DNA from: [Mycobacterium] fortunisiensis
GTDB lineage: Bacteria > Actinomycetota > Actinomycetes > Mycobacteriales > Mycobacteriaceae
DNA: 64,000 nt
Reading direction: 5' to 3'
NCBI RefSeq assembly: GCF_019050325.1
Contig: NZ_VOMB01000019.1
Coordinates: 1-64,000 of the forward strand
The notes below the pieces were generated by a model. That model saw only the letters and a program-made list of their open reading frames with translations. It was not told the origin of the DNA and ran no database searches. Shown in pieces: positions 1-8,754 of the stretch. The number at the start of each line of letters is the position of its first letter. Positions within the stretch are counted from its first letter, which is position 1. Both the position numbers and the translations under genes were made by a program.

Positions 1-26
1 ACCGGCCGATCAAGCAATTCGAACAC
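1..26 (-). CDS. Possible 5' end of a gene leaving the left edge (LexA-controlled, perhaps 13E12/HNH family)
   Basis: Only the first eight codons would be in the window. Reading leftward from a GTG at 26 gives V-F-E-L-L-D-R-P with no stop. The start codon lies inside a perfect LexA box. Mycobacterial 13E12-repeat (DUF222/HNH endonuclease) genes are known to begin with an MFE-like start that overlaps an SOS box, which is why I suggest that family. This is an inference from position and a handful of residues; the palindrome could also serve a rightward transcript, and the identity cannot be decided here. Confidence 0.25.
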
Positions 27-34
27 ATGTTCGA
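19..34. promoter_or_regulatory. LexA (SOS) box, perfect 16-bp palindrome
   Basis: The sequence TCGAACACATGTTCGA matches the mycobacterial/Gram-positive LexA consensus TCGAAC-N4-GTTCGA in every fixed position. It is a perfect palindrome, so it has no direction. It sits at the extreme left edge, 110 bases from the stop of cinA, and is therefore more likely to control a gene beginning leftward out of the window than cinA, whose 3' end faces it. Known role: LexA repression relieved by RecA after DNA damage. Confidence 0.75.
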
Positions 35-143
35 TAATACTCGTGACTGTCCAGCCCAGCAACGTTTTTCGAAGAGATCTGCACTGTCGCTCACCAGGCG
101 GGCAAACACATGCCTGGCAACTGCCAAACTCAGTTGGTCGACG

Positions 144-1412
144 TCAGTCGTCGACCCCGGCAAGGGCTCGGCGCAACAGGTGCATCGCCACCGTGGTGGC
201 CCGTTCCCGGATGTCGGATCGATTGCCGGGGAGACGCAGGGTGCGGGTGATCGCCACCGACCCGGCCCGGACCGCGAAGCACACCGTGCCCACCGGCTTG
301 TCCGGCGTGCCGCCGCCCGGTCCGGCGATACCGCTGATCGCCACCGCGGTGTCGGCGCCGAAATGGTGCAGCGCACCGGTGACCATCGATTCCGCCACCG
401 GTTCGGACACCGCACCGTACTCGGCGATCAGTACCGGATCCACGTTGAGCAGTTCGGCTTTGGCCTCGTTCGAATACGTGATCGCACCGCCGAGGAAGTA
501 GTCCGAGCAGCCGGGGATGTCCGCCAACCGTGCAGCCAGCAGACCGGCCGTGCAGGATTCCGCGGTGGCGATCCAGCGCCCGGCCAACAGCGCGGCCACC
601 TGCTCGTCCACCGTGCTGCCATCCTCGGAGTACAGCGCCGTGGCGTGCCGCTCGCGCAGCAGGGCCAGCAGCTCCCGATAGGCATCCGCACCGTCTGGTT
701 CGTAACGGGTGACGATCTCGAGTTCACCCCGGCGCAGGCACGTGGTGATCTCCAGAGCGTCGAACCCGGGGATCGAGCCCTGGGCTTCGCGCAGTGTCTC
801 GGCCAGACCCGACTCGGCCAGGCCGAACATCCGCACCGTCTCCTGGCGATACCGGGTGCGACCCGAAATCGCTTGCTGCACAGCCTCGGTGGCCAGCGCG
901 GCCGGCCACATCGCCTGCAACTCGCGGGGCGGGCCCGGCAACACCAGCACCGTCGGGCTGCCCCCGACGATCACGCCGGGCGCGGTGCCGACGGGTTCGA
1001 GAACCTCGGCACCGACGGGTACCAGGGCCTGCTTGCGGTTGGCAGCCCGCACCGCGTCGAAGTCGACGCCGGGGCGGTCACCCATCAGCCTGCGCAGGAT
1101 GGCGGCGATGCGCTCCTCCATCGCCTCGTCGAGGACCAGTTCGCGGCCGCAGAACTCGGCAACGGTCGCGACGGTGAGATCGTCGGCAGTCGGCCCGAGG
1201 CCACCGCTCGTGACGATCAGGTCGACACCTTCGGCAGCCAGAAATCTCAGCTGCGCGGCGATGTCCTGCGGACGGTCCCCGCAGATGGTGATGTGGGCCA
1301 GCTCGACCCCGAGCTCGAGGAGCTGATCGGCCAGCCACGGACCGTTGCGGTCCTGGATCCGGCCGGTGAGAACTTCGGTTCCGGTGACGACGATGCCTGC
1401 GCGTGCACTCAC
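144..1412 (-). CDS. cinA: CinA-family protein (competence/damage-inducible; NMN-type hydrolase)
   Basis: A 422-residue protein with the full two-domain CinA layout. The N-terminal molybdopterin-binding-like domain begins [20 protein letters not shown] and carries [10 protein letters not shown] near residue 90 and LPGPPRE near 208. The C-terminal CinA domain (about 265-415) shows [17 protein letters not shown] and [17 protein letters not shown]. In other bacteria this C-terminal domain deamidates nicotinamide mononucleotide; in M. tuberculosis CinA has been linked to tolerance of drugs that act as NAD adducts. Length is typical. It probably heads no operon: the next gene upstream is 28 bases away in the same direction. 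The symbol is secure, the in vivo substrate less so. Confidence 0.95.
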   Translation of the reverse strand: MSARAGIVVTGTEVLTGRIQDRNGPWLADQLLELGVELAHITICGDRPQDIAAQLRFLAAEGVDLIVTSGGLGPTADDLTVATVAEFCGRELVLDEAMEERIAAILRRLMGDRPGVDFDAVRAANRKQALVPVGAEVLEPVGTAPGVIVGGSPTVLVLPGPPRELQAMWPAALATEAVQQAISGRTRYRQETVRMFGLAESGLAETLREAQGSIPGFDALEITTCLRRGELEIVTRYEPDGADAYRELLALLRERHATALYSEDGSTVDEQVAALLAGRWIATAESCTAGLLAARLADIPGCSDYFLGGAITYSNEAKAELLNVDPVLIAEYGAVSEPVAESMVTGALHHFGADTAVAISGIAGPGGGTPDKPVGTVCFAVRAGSVAITRTLRLPGNRSDIRERATTVAMHLLRRALAGVDD

Positions 1413-1440
1413 CCTGTGAACACTACGCAGCGGCGCGACC

Positions 1441-1665
1441 TCAGCGCTTGAGCCACCCGGTGAGCGTCGCCAGGTCGCGGGTGTAGGTGGTCATGATGTC
1501 GTCGTGGTACAGCGTGGCCCCGCTGATCTTGTCGGCGCCCTGCCACACCACCCTGATCCGTTGGGTACCACGCTGGTAGACATCCACCCGGTCGACGTCA
1601 CGGTGCAGCCATCCGACGCTCTCGGCCACCTGGCCGAGCTCATGGCGCTCATCGGTTGTGGTCAT
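1441..1665 (-). CDS. Small conserved hypothetical protein
   Basis: A 74-residue acidic/polar protein with no signal peptide or membrane segment. It contains W-L-H and a central R-V-V-W-Q-G segment followed by a predicted helix ending in G-W-L-K-R. It lies 9 bases after the GH2 glycosidase gene and 28 bases before cinA on the same strand, so it could be cotranscribed with either. I do not recognise the family. The clean start, compact spacing and lack of a competing frame make it likely to be real. Confidence 0.65.
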   Translation of the reverse strand: MTTTDERHELGQVAESVGWLHRDVDRVDVYQRGTQRIRVVWQGADKISGATLYHDDIMTTYTRDLATLTGWLKR

Positions 1666-1674
1666 CGGTCGATC

Positions 1675-4515
1675 CTAGCGTCGGGCCCGCTGGTCGATCG
1701 GCACCACCGTCGGCGCACTGTTGTAGCCACTGACCCGGACCCAGTTCGGCACGCGGGCGGTGCCCGAAGACGGTAACCGCCCGAATTCGGCCACCGTGCC
1801 GGTCAGCTCCACCGTCTCGCCCGGATACACCGTGACGTAGTTGTCGGAGTACTCGATCGGCAGGATCTCGTCGCCGTCGCGGGTGGTGGTGACCTCGGCG
1901 CGTTCGAAGAAGGCGATATGGCGGCCCGGGTTGTGCAGACGGATCAGCACGCCGGCCTCGCCGTCGGCCGCCTCGGTCCGGTGCGCCGTCACCTGCAGCG
2001 GTGCCGGTGCCATGGTGTTGAGCGGGGTCAGGTCCGCCCAGCTGCTCTGCACCAGATCGAAAGCCTGGTCGTTGCCCGGTGGGCCGACGTCGTCGAGGTG
2101 CTGCGACTGCCAGTAGGTGTTGTCGGCGACGACGGCACCGCTCTCGTCGAGCAGTTCGCAGCGGACGAACAGCACCGGTGAATCGGGGGCCAACCGGGGC
2201 AGCGTCAACCCGGGCACCACGCCGTTGGACGGCACCGCCGGTACGTCGGCGCCGCGGTCGTCACGCACCCGGCCGGCGAGGTCGTACGTACGCACCCGCA
2301 CCCGCAGGCCGGTCCGCTCCTGCGGAGACTGGTTGACGACGGATACCTGGGCGGTGTCGTGATCGCCGGTGGCATATGAGTCGAACACCACCGACAGCGG
2401 GCGCAGCCCCTTCTTGGCCCCGTAGTAGGCGCCACCGGGGCGCAGGTAGTAGTCGAAGAGGTGCCCGAAGAACGACGGCCAGTGGTTGTTGAGCATCCAG
2501 TAGATGGTCATCTTGTGGTTGTCCCATCCGCCGGCGGCGAACGCCTCGAACTGGGCGCGGGTGGACTCGTAGTGGGCCAGTTGCGCTTTGCGGGCGAATT
2601 CCTCTGCGCCACGCGATGACCCGTAGCGCTGGACCACCGCGGTGCGGATGCTCTCCAGCGCGGCGTTGCTGGGATTGGCCCCGGCGTGGAAGTACCAGGC
2701 CTCGTTGATCGGCCAGAGCTTGTCGGGCGGGATGAACTTCCGCAAGCTGGCGAACGGCGGGATGTGTTCGTTGTCGCCCTGTTCGGCGTTGGAGCCGCGG
2801 GTGGCCTGATACCGGCCGCTGAACCAGTAGCTCGGCGGGCGCCAGGTGTACGGGCCGGCCATGTGGATGCCGTCCCAGTCCGGTTCCCCGTCGGCGTCGC
2901 GGGCCAGCGAGGACACCGTGTCGACAACCGTGTTGGGCCAGTGCAACTCGCGCAGGATGTCGTGGTAGCGGTCGAGCACCGGGGCCGGCGGCTTGCCGTC
3001 ACTGCCGTTGGCCCACAGGAACGCCGACGGATGTCCACGCAGCGAATGGATCTGCGAGCGCATGCTCTCGCCGGCCACCCGCCGGTCCTCGTCGTCCCAC
3101 TGCCACCACTTCTCCCACTGGTTGCAGCACATCCAGCCGTACATCAGGGGAATACCCAGTTCGTCGGCTCGCTCGATGATGTTGTCGCCCGGGAACTTTC
3201 CCTCCAGCCGCAGCATGTTCAGCCCGAGGTCGCGGACATAGCCCAGGATGGCGTCCTCCCGCTGCGGGTCGTGCGAGAACAACAGGTCCGGCGTGTAGGC
3301 CGCACCCCGGACCAGGAAATCACGTCCGTTGACGGTCAGGTAGAAGCTGCCGCCGCGGCCCAGGTCGGGGTATTGCTCGTCGTTGTCGCGGTGCTGTTGT
3401 ACCGAGCGGATGCCGAACCGGGAATCCACGGTGTCGGTGGGCCTGCCGTAGCGCAGAAACTCCAACCGCAGGTCGTACAGGTTTGGCTCGCCCATGGTGT
3501 AGGGCCACCACAGGTCGGGGCCGTCGACCCGCAGCGCCGCGAAAGTGTCCGGAGCGAACCTGATCTCACGCTTCTCCCCCGGCGCCAAGCTGACCGGCTG
3601 ATCCACCGAGACGGTCGGCTTGCCCGGCCGGCTGATCCGGGCCCGCACCACACCGCGCATCGGCACCGCAGCGGTGTTGCGGATGTCGGAGTACACCGTC
3701 AGGCGGGCGCTGTCCGTGGCGGGCAGCGGCAACTCCGAGGTGACCATCGGGTCGCTGAGCACCACCGCACCCGAATAGCTCAGGTAAACCGGTTTGAAGA
3801 TGCCCGCATTACGGTCGGGCACATAGGAATTGCCGCGCAACGGGTTGCGGCCCGGGCCCTGGTAGCCGATGCGATTCCAGTTCAGCCAATCCCACCAGCT
3901 GTCGGCGAGTTCGACACCGTCGATGTCCTGCAGCGACTGCTCGGGGGTCACTTTGACCGCCAGCGTGTTGGGCCCGCCGGGGATGACCCATGGCGAGGCG
4001 TCGATCTCGTGCGTGGTGTGCATCCCGACCAGCAGCGAGCTGCCGGCGATCATCGTGCCGTTGAGCCAGACCTCGGCCCGGTAGTTGATGCCGGGGAATT
4101 CGAGCCGATAGCTGGAGCTCCCCGCCGGCGCGGTGAAGCTGGTGCGGTACCACCAGTCCTGACGGAACAGGTCGTCGGGCACGTCGGCCAGGTTGTCCCC
4201 GACATAGAGGTCTGGGTAGGTGCCGTCATCCTGCAACGCCGCCAGCACGGTGGAAGGCATGGTCCTGATCTCGTGCCAGTCCGCGTCCACCGCACCGGGG
4301 GTGGACAGCGCAGCACCGTCGGCGGTGACGGTGCGCGCCGACGCCAGCTGCCACCCCTGTGCCAACTCGATACGTCCCGACGGCGGCTCCGGCCGGGCGA
4401 ACGGCGGGAAATCGGCGACGCACAGTGCCATCACCAACCCGGCGGCGAGGACAAACCCCACGATCCTGGCCCGAAAGCCGGGGCCTGCGCGACGATTGCG
4501 GGCAGAAATGGACAA
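1675..4515 (-). CDS. Secreted or membrane-anchored GH2 glycosidase (exo-beta-glucosaminidase/mannosidase-like)
   Basis: A 946-residue protein starting with a basic N-terminus and one hydrophobic segment (about 13-34), a signal peptide or anchor, so it acts outside the membrane. Next comes a GH2 sugar-binding jelly roll (about 60-230, with W-Y-R-T-S-F and E-V-W-L-N-G), an immunoglobulin-like domain (about 240-370), a TIM barrel (about 380-690) and C-terminal beta domains. In exo-beta-D-glucosaminidases (CsxA type) the acid/base is the Asp in a G-S-D motif and the nucleophile a Glu; here A-N-G-S-D (Asp about 505) and S-N-A-E-Q-G (Glu about 577) fit those positions. The natural substrate is unknown; chitosan- or mannoside-type ends are plausible. 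Length is in the family range (roughly 900-1,050). Confidence 0.8.
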   Translation of the reverse strand: MSISARNRRAGPGFRARIVGFVLAAGLVMALCVADFPPFARPEPPSGRIELAQGWQLASARTVTADGAALSTPGAVDADWHEIRTMPSTVLAALQDDGTYPDLYVGDNLADVPDDLFRQDWWYRTSFTAPAGSSSYRLEFPGINYRAEVWLNGTMIAGSSLLVGMHTTHEIDASPWVIPGGPNTLAVKVTPEQSLQDIDGVELADSWWDWLNWNRIGYQGPGRNPLRGNSYVPDRNAGIFKPVYLSYSGAVVLSDPMVTSELPLPATDSARLTVYSDIRNTAAVPMRGVVRARISRPGKPTVSVDQPVSLAPGEKREIRFAPDTFAALRVDGPDLWWPYTMGEPNLYDLRLEFLRYGRPTDTVDSRFGIRSVQQHRDNDEQYPDLGRGGSFYLTVNGRDFLVRGAAYTPDLLFSHDPQREDAILGYVRDLGLNMLRLEGKFPGDNIIERADELGIPLMYGWMCCNQWEKWWQWDDEDRRVAGESMRSQIHSLRGHPSAFLWANGSDGKPPAPVLDRYHDILRELHWPNTVVDTVSSLARDADGEPDWDGIHMAGPYTWRPPSYWFSGRYQATRGSNAEQGDNEHIPPFASLRKFIPPDKLWPINEAWYFHAGANPSNAALESIRTAVVQRYGSSRGAEEFARKAQLAHYESTRAQFEAFAAGGWDNHKMTIYWMLNNHWPSFFGHLFDYYLRPGGAYYGAKKGLRPLSVVFDSYATGDHDTAQVSVVNQSPQERTGLRVRVRTYDLAGRVRDDRGADVPAVPSNGVVPGLTLPRLAPDSPVLFVRCELLDESGAVVADNTYWQSQHLDDVGPPGNDQAFDLVQSSWADLTPLNTMAPAPLQVTAHRTEAADGEAGVLIRLHNPGRHIAFFERAEVTTTRDGDEILPIEYSDNYVTVYPGETVELTGTVAEFGRLPSSGTARVPNWVRVSGYNSAPTVVPIDQRARR

Positions 4516-4626
4516 CTCCTCAACGACCGGTACGGCACCGGATACTGGAGAGTCGATGCCCTATCGGCTCATTCTGCCGTGAGGTGTGCCGTGGCCCGCG
4601 GGCCGGTGCGCTTTCCGAACGGGCGG

Positions 4627-5364
4627 TCAGAGCTTGTGCGGCACGTCGTTGACGATGCCGCCGTCCATGACGAACTCGGCACCCGTGGCGTAGCGGGATT
4701 CATCGCTGGCCAGGAACACCACGAAGGTGGACACCTCGTCCGGCTGTCCGGGCCGGCCCAGCGGGATGCTGAGCATGTCCTCGGGGAAGTGCTCGGTCAT
4801 CGGGGTCCGGATGAAGCCCGGGTGGATGGAGTTGACCCGGATCTGCTTGGAACCGAGCTCCAGGGCCGCGGACTTGGTCAGACCGCGCACCGCCCACTTG
4901 GAGGCGACATACGGGTGCACCATGGCCGCGCCGCGCAGTCCCTCGATCGAGGAGACGTTGATGATCGAGCCGCCGCCTGCGGCCTTCATCGCCTTGACGC
5001 TGGCCTGCATGCCCAGGAAGGTGCCGGTCAGGTTGACGTCGATGACCTTCTGCCACTGGGCCATGTCGAATTTGCCGATCTGGCCGAGCGCGACGATCCC
5101 GGCGTTGTTCACCAGCACATTGAGCAGGCCGAACTCTGAGGTGGCGGTTTCCACCGCGGCGTTCCACTGGTCTTCGTCGGTGACATCGAGGTGCACATAG
5201 CGGACCGAATCGCCGAGTTCAGCGGCGAGTGCCTTGCCCTCGTCGTCGAGGATGTCCCCGATCACGACCTTGGCCCCTTCTGCGACCAGTGCCCGGGCGT
5301 GCTCTGCGCCCATACCCCGCGCGCCGCCACTGATGAGTGCCACTTTTCCGTCTACCCGTCCCAT
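4627..5364 (-). CDS. SDR oxidoreductase, 3-alpha/20-beta-hydroxysteroid dehydrogenase-like (FabG3-type)
   Basis: A 245-residue classical short-chain dehydrogenase. Visible motifs are the nucleotide-binding S-G-G-A-R-G-M-G (12-19), N-N-A-G (86-89), catalytic Ser in INVSSIEG (about 138) and Y-V-A-S-K (152-156), and a C-terminal G-A-E-F-V-M-D-G-G. From memory the sequence closely tracks M. tuberculosis Rv2002 (FabG3), a 20-beta-hydroxysteroid dehydrogenase. I chose the ATG at 5364 because the Rossmann motif starts about ten residues later; the longer frame adds unrelated sequence. A KstR-type operator lies 33 bases upstream, shared with the divergent oxidoreductase, which supports a sterol or lipid role. 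The substrate is inferred. Confidence 0.9.
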   Translation of the reverse strand: MGRVDGKVALISGGARGMGAEHARALVAEGAKVVIGDILDDEGKALAAELGDSVRYVHLDVTDEDQWNAAVETATSEFGLLNVLVNNAGIVALGQIGKFDMAQWQKVIDVNLTGTFLGMQASVKAMKAAGGGSIINVSSIEGLRGAAMVHPYVASKWAVRGLTKSAALELGSKQIRVNSIHPGFIRTPMTEHFPEDMLSIPLGRPGQPDEVSTFVVFLASDESRYATGAEFVMDGGIVNDVPHKL

Positions 5365-5396
5365 GACGGGTGAGGCTACCGCCTGCAGCGCGAAAT

Positions 5397-5410
5397 TAGA
5401 ACCTGTTCCA
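5397..5410. promoter_or_regulatory. KstR-type operator between divergent genes
   Basis: TTAGAACCTGTTCCA contains TnnAACnnGTTnnA with all eight fixed positions matched (5397-5410). KstR is the TetR-family repressor of mycobacterial cholesterol catabolism and recognises this motif. The site is 33 bases from the SDR start and 57 bases from the DapB-like gene start, so it could control both. Binding is inferred from sequence only. Confidence 0.65.
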
Positions 5411-5466
5411 ATTTCGGCGCCGGATCGGCATACTGCGATTGGACCGAACACCTTGAGGAGACCTGT

Positions 5467-6543
5467 ATGGCCATTCGCGTGGCGATCGTCGGCACCGGAA
5501 ACTGCGGCCGGTTGGCCCTGATCCAGCTCATCGACGACCCCCGGTTCGAACTCGTCGCCGTGGGCACCTCGACCGAGGCGAAGGTCGGCCTGGACGCCGG
5601 CGAACTGGCCGGGCTGGGCGGCGTCACCGGGGTCACCGCCACGCTGGGCATCGATGCCGCAATCGCCGCCAAACCGGACTGCCTGGTGTACTGCGCGATG
5701 GGTGACACCCGGCCCGTGGAAGCCACCCGCGATGTGATGGCCGCACTGGCCGCCGGGATCAATGTGGTCGGCTCGGCCCCGGGCGGCCTGCAATTCCCCT
5801 GGGGTGCCATGCCGGAGAAGGCCATCGCACGGGTCGAAGAAGCTGCCCAGGCGGGTAATTCAAGTGTGTTCATCACCGGCGTCGACCCCGGGTTCGCCAC
5901 CGACCTGCTGCCGTTCGCGATCGCCGGTACCTGTCAGCGCGTCGATCAGATCAAGACCATGGAGATCGCCGACTACGCCACCTATGACGGCACCGAGGTG
6001 ATGTCGATCGTCATGGGATTCGGCAACCCGATCGACCAGCCCGGAATGCTGTTTCTGCCCGGAATCCTCAGCGCCGCTTGGGGGACCGCGATCCGGATGC
6101 TCGCTGCCGGACTGGGAGTCGAAGTCGAAGACATCACCGAGCACTACGAGTTGGAGCCCGCGCCCGAGGACATCGAGGTCGCGACCGGCGTCATCGCCAA
6201 GGGCACGGTGGCGGCGATGCGCTTCCAGATCAACGGCATGGTCGGCGGTAAGCCGGCGATCGTCGTCGAACACGTCACCCGGGTGCGTGCGGACCTGCGG
6301 CCGGACTGGGCGCAGCCGGCCCAACCCGGCGGCTCCTACCGCGTCGAGATCGTGGGCGAACCTTCCTACGTGGTCGACATCTGCCCCACCAGCCGCAAGG
6401 GCGACCACAACCACGCCGCGATCGTGGCGGCGGCCGGACGGATCGTGAACGCCATCCCCGACGTGGTGGCCGCCGCGCCCGGCATCCGCACCACCTTGGA
6501 CCTGCCGCTGGTCACCGGCAAGGGCCTGTACCAGCTGGGTTAG
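5467..6543 (+). CDS. DapB-like NAD(P)H-dependent oxidoreductase (amine dehydrogenase family)
   Basis: A 358-residue protein with an N-terminal Rossmann fold (VAIVGTGNCGR, 5-15) like dihydrodipicolinate reductase, followed by an alpha/beta C-terminal domain with V-D-P-G-F-A-T-D-L-L (about 139-148) typical of 2,4-diaminopentanoate dehydrogenase-like proteins. It lacks the features of true DapB and is longer (DapB is about 245), so lysine synthesis is unlikely. A good ribosome site (GAGGAG at 5456-5461) precedes the ATG. It is divergent from the SDR with a shared KstR-type box. Its TAG stop overlaps the stop of the convergent HAD gene in the tetranucleotide TTAG. Substrate unknown. Confidence 0.8.
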   Translation: MAIRVAIVGTGNCGRLALIQLIDDPRFELVAVGTSTEAKVGLDAGELAGLGGVTGVTATLGIDAAIAAKPDCLVYCAMGDTRPVEATRDVMAALAAGINVVGSAPGGLQFPWGAMPEKAIARVEEAAQAGNSSVFITGVDPGFATDLLPFAIAGTCQRVDQIKTMEIADYATYDGTEVMSIVMGFGNPIDQPGMLFLPGILSAAWGTAIRMLAAGLGVEVEDITEHYELEPAPEDIEVATGVIAKGTVAAMRFQINGMVGGKPAIVVEHVTRVRADLRPDWAQPAQPGGSYRVEIVGEPSYVVDICPTSRKGDHNHAAIVAAAGRIVNAIPDVVAAAPGIRTTLDLPLVTGKGLYQLG

Positions 6544-7304
6544 GCGCCGGGCCGCAGCCGCAGGTCGCTCCAGCGCCGGCCGCCCGGACGGGGCACGATG
6601 AGCACCGGCCAGTCGTGATCGGTGGCTGCCGCGGCCAGCCCGGGCCGCGGGTTGACCGGCCGGGGATGACCCACCAACCGCATCAGGGCGCCGTCCTCGT
6701 CCCCGTCGGCATAGAAATAGCTGTCCGCCAGGTCGATCTGCCTCGCCTGGCAAAAGTCCTGCACCGCAGCGGCTTTCCGGGGACCCCAGATGATGGGCTC
6801 GACGACGCCGCCGGTCAGCAGGCCGTGCGCGTCAGTCTGAAAACGGTTGCACAGCACGTGGTCGATGCCCAGGTGCCGGGCCACCGGATGGGCGTGGATG
6901 GTCAGCGCCGACGAGCTCAACACCACGGTGTGTCCACGGTCCTGGTGCCGGCGCACCACCTCACGCATGTGCGGGTACACCCGCTGGGTGATCCGACTCT
7001 CGAACAGGTACTCCCCCAACTCGTCGAGTTCGTCCAGGGATTCACCGCGCAGGTACCCGGCCGCCCGGACCAGAAACCGTTCGAAGGGCATCCGTCCGAT
7101 GCGGTAGCGCACCGAGGCTTCGACGATGCCGAGGATCTCGCCGACGGCGGCCTGCCGCCGCCGGATGCGATGACCGGCGTGCGCCGTCGCAGTGAAGCCG
7201 TCCACCAGCGTGCCGTCCAGGTCGAAGAACACCCCGACCTGCGCGCCACCCGGGCCCGCCCCGATCTCTTCGAGGGATTCGGGTGGCGACAACGTGCGGC
7301 CCAT
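6540..7304 (-). CDS. HAD-IB family hydrolase (SerB-like phosphatase)
   Basis: A 254-residue haloacid-dehalogenase-superfamily protein. Motif I is F-F-D-L-D-G-T-L-V (27-35, nucleophile first Asp), motif II is S-S-S-A (about 128), motif III uses the Lys in G-P-R-K-A (about 188) and motif IV is Y-F-Y-A-D-G-D-E-D-G (about 207-216). This arrangement is the HAD-IB (phosphoserine phosphatase-like) class, found also in N-terminal halves of mycobacterial PlsC fusions; here no acyltransferase domain follows. The physiological substrate is unknown, with a lipid phosphate or phosphoserine the usual guesses. Convergent with the DapB-like gene. Confidence 0.85.
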   Translation of the reverse strand: MGRTLSPPESLEEIGAGPGGAQVGVFFDLDGTLVDGFTATAHAGHRIRRRQAAVGEILGIVEASVRYRIGRMPFERFLVRAAGYLRGESLDELDELGEYLFESRITQRVYPHMREVVRRHQDRGHTVVLSSSALTIHAHPVARHLGIDHVLCNRFQTDAHGLLTGGVVEPIIWGPRKAAAVQDFCQARQIDLADSYFYADGDEDGALMRLVGHPRPVNPRPGLAAAATDHDWPVLIVPRPGGRRWSDLRLRPGA

Positions 7305-7431
7305 GTGCTCAGTAGACCAAGTTGCCCCGACACGCGGCCACTCGGGCGGTGCGCGGCGAACTGTCGTTCGTAGCCGGTTCCCGGCAAATCTGCCGGGTCC
7401 GGCCCCGCAAAGGCCGAGCGGGGTACTAAAC

Positions 7432-7445
7432 TAGAACACGTTTCA
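7432..7445. promoter_or_regulatory. KstR-type operator upstream of nitronate monooxygenase
   Basis: TAGAACACGTTTCA (7432-7445) matches all eight fixed positions of TnnAACnnGTTnnA. It lies 80 bases before the ATG at 7526, inside the 221-base divergent region between the HAD hydrolase and the nitronate monooxygenase. Control of the monooxygenase by KstR is inferred. Confidence 0.65.
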
Positions 7446-7525
7446 TTTCTGTCCGAGCCGCACGATCGGCCGAGGACACCCAACACACGCCCATCACCCA
7501 TACCGCCCAGCACAAGGAGCGCCGA

Positions 7526-8656
7526 ATGCACACCGCACTCTGCGACGAATTGGGAATCGAGTTCCCGATCTTCGCCTTCACCCACTGTCGTGACGTCGTG
7601 GTCGCCGTCAGCAAGGCCGGCGGCTTCGGCGTGCTCGGCGCTGTCGGATTCACTCCCGAACAGCTCGAGATCGAGCTCAACTGGATCGACGAGCACATCG
7701 GCGATCATCCCTACGGTGTCGACATCGTGATCCCCAACAAGTACGAGGGCATGGACGCCAACATGTCCGCCGACGACCTCAAGGGCATGCTGCAGTCCCT
7801 GGTACCCCAGGAGCACCTGGAGTTCGGCCGCAAGATCCTCGCCGACCACGGTGTCCCCGTCGACGACAGCGGTGACAACGCACTGCAGTTGCTGGGCTGG
7901 ACCGAGGCGACCGCGACTCCACAGGTCCAGATCGCGCTGCAGCACCCGAAGGTCACCCTGATCGCCAACGCCCTCGGCACGCCGCCGGCCGACATGATCA
8001 AGATGATCCACGACTCCGGCCGGAAGGTGGCCGCGCTGTGCGGTTCTCCGGCCCAAGCCCGCAAGCACGCCGACGCCGACGTCGACATCATCATCGCGCA
8101 GGGCGGCGAAGGCGGTGGACACTGCGGCGAGGTCGGCTCGATCGTGCTGTGGCCGCAGGTGGTCAAGGAGGTGGCGCCGCGTCCGGTGCTCGCCGCCGGC
8201 GGCATCGGCAGCGGCTATCAGATCGCCGCGGCGCTGGCGATGGGCGCCGCTGGCGCCTGGACCGGCTCGCAGTGGCTGATGGTCGAAGAGGCCGAGAACA
8301 CCCCGGTGCAGCAGGCCGCCTACGCCAAGGCCTCCAGCCGCGACACCGTGCGCAGCCGGTCGTTCACCGGCAAGCCGTGCCGGATGCTGCGTAACGAATG
8401 GACCGAGGCCTGGGAAAACCCGGACAACCCGAAGCCACTCGGCATGCCGCTGCAGTACATGGTCTCCGGCATGGCGGTGGCCGCCACGCACAAGTACCCC
8501 AACGAGACCGTGGACGTGGCCTTCAACCCGGTTGGCCAGGTGGTCGGCCAGTTCGAGAAGGTGGAGAAGACCGCCGCGGTGATCGAGCGCTGGGTGCAGG
8601 AGTACCTGGAGGCGTCGGGCACCCTCAACGAACTGAATGAGGCTGCCGGCGTGTAG
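7526..8656 (+). CDS. Nitronate monooxygenase family flavoprotein
   Basis: A 376-residue FMN-dependent TIM-barrel protein of the nitronate monooxygenase (2-nitropropane dioxygenase) family. Visible hallmarks are the N-terminal G-I-E-F-P-I (10-15), A-G-G-F-G-V-L-G (31-38), a central I-I-A-Q-G-G-E-G-G-G-H (about 191-201, the region carrying the active-site His) and the phosphate-binding A-A-G-G-I-G-S-G (about 229). Known family members oxidise alkyl nitronates or detoxify 3-nitropropionate, but several mycobacterial paralogs are associated with lipid degradation. By position relative to cinA it could be the counterpart of M. tuberculosis Rv1894c (recalled). An AAGGAG site (7510-7515) precedes the start. 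A KstR-type box is upstream and a strong terminator downstream. Confidence 0.88.
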   Translation: MHTALCDELGIEFPIFAFTHCRDVVVAVSKAGGFGVLGAVGFTPEQLEIELNWIDEHIGDHPYGVDIVIPNKYEGMDANMSADDLKGMLQSLVPQEHLEFGRKILADHGVPVDDSGDNALQLLGWTEATATPQVQIALQHPKVTLIANALGTPPADMIKMIHDSGRKVAALCGSPAQARKHADADVDIIIAQGGEGGGHCGEVGSIVLWPQVVKEVAPRPVLAAGGIGSGYQIAAALAMGAAGAWTGSQWLMVEEAENTPVQQAAYAKASSRDTVRSRSFTGKPCRMLRNEWTEAWENPDNPKPLGMPLQYMVSGMAVAATHKYPNETVDVAFNPVGQVVGQFEKVEKTAAVIERWVQEYLEASGTLNELNEAAGV

Positions 8657-8672
8657 CTGCGGACCGAATCGG

Positions 8673-8710
8673 CGAAAGGCTGCGAGATCTGACGATCTCG
8701 CAGCCTTTCG
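8673..8710 (+). terminator. Strong intrinsic-type terminator hairpin
   Basis: A perfect 17-bp inverted repeat: CGAAAGGCTGCGAGATC (8673-8689), loop TGAC, and its exact complement 8694-8710, starting 16 bases after the nitronate monooxygenase stop. A short T-rich stretch (TCTGTTCT) follows rather than a long U tract, as usual in mycobacteria. It separates the monooxygenase from the TetR operon. Confidence 0.8.
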
Positions 8711-8754
8711 TCTGTTCTGGGCATCGTTTGCCGGGGTGTCGGTCCCAGTCCGGA

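Noticed and set aside
27..1451. A 474-codon open frame on the plus strand starting M-F-D inside the LexA box
   Set aside because: It runs antisense to the whole of cinA, has low-complexity Arg/Gly-rich translation with no recognisable domain, and long open antisense frames are expected at this GC content.
2686..5139. An 817-codon plus-strand frame
   Set aside because: Antisense to the GH2 glycosidase and SDR genes, both of which have intact catalytic motifs.
6917..8491. A 524-codon minus-strand frame
   Set aside because: Antisense to the nitronate monooxygenase and out of frame with the HAD hydrolase; no motif, typical GC shadow.
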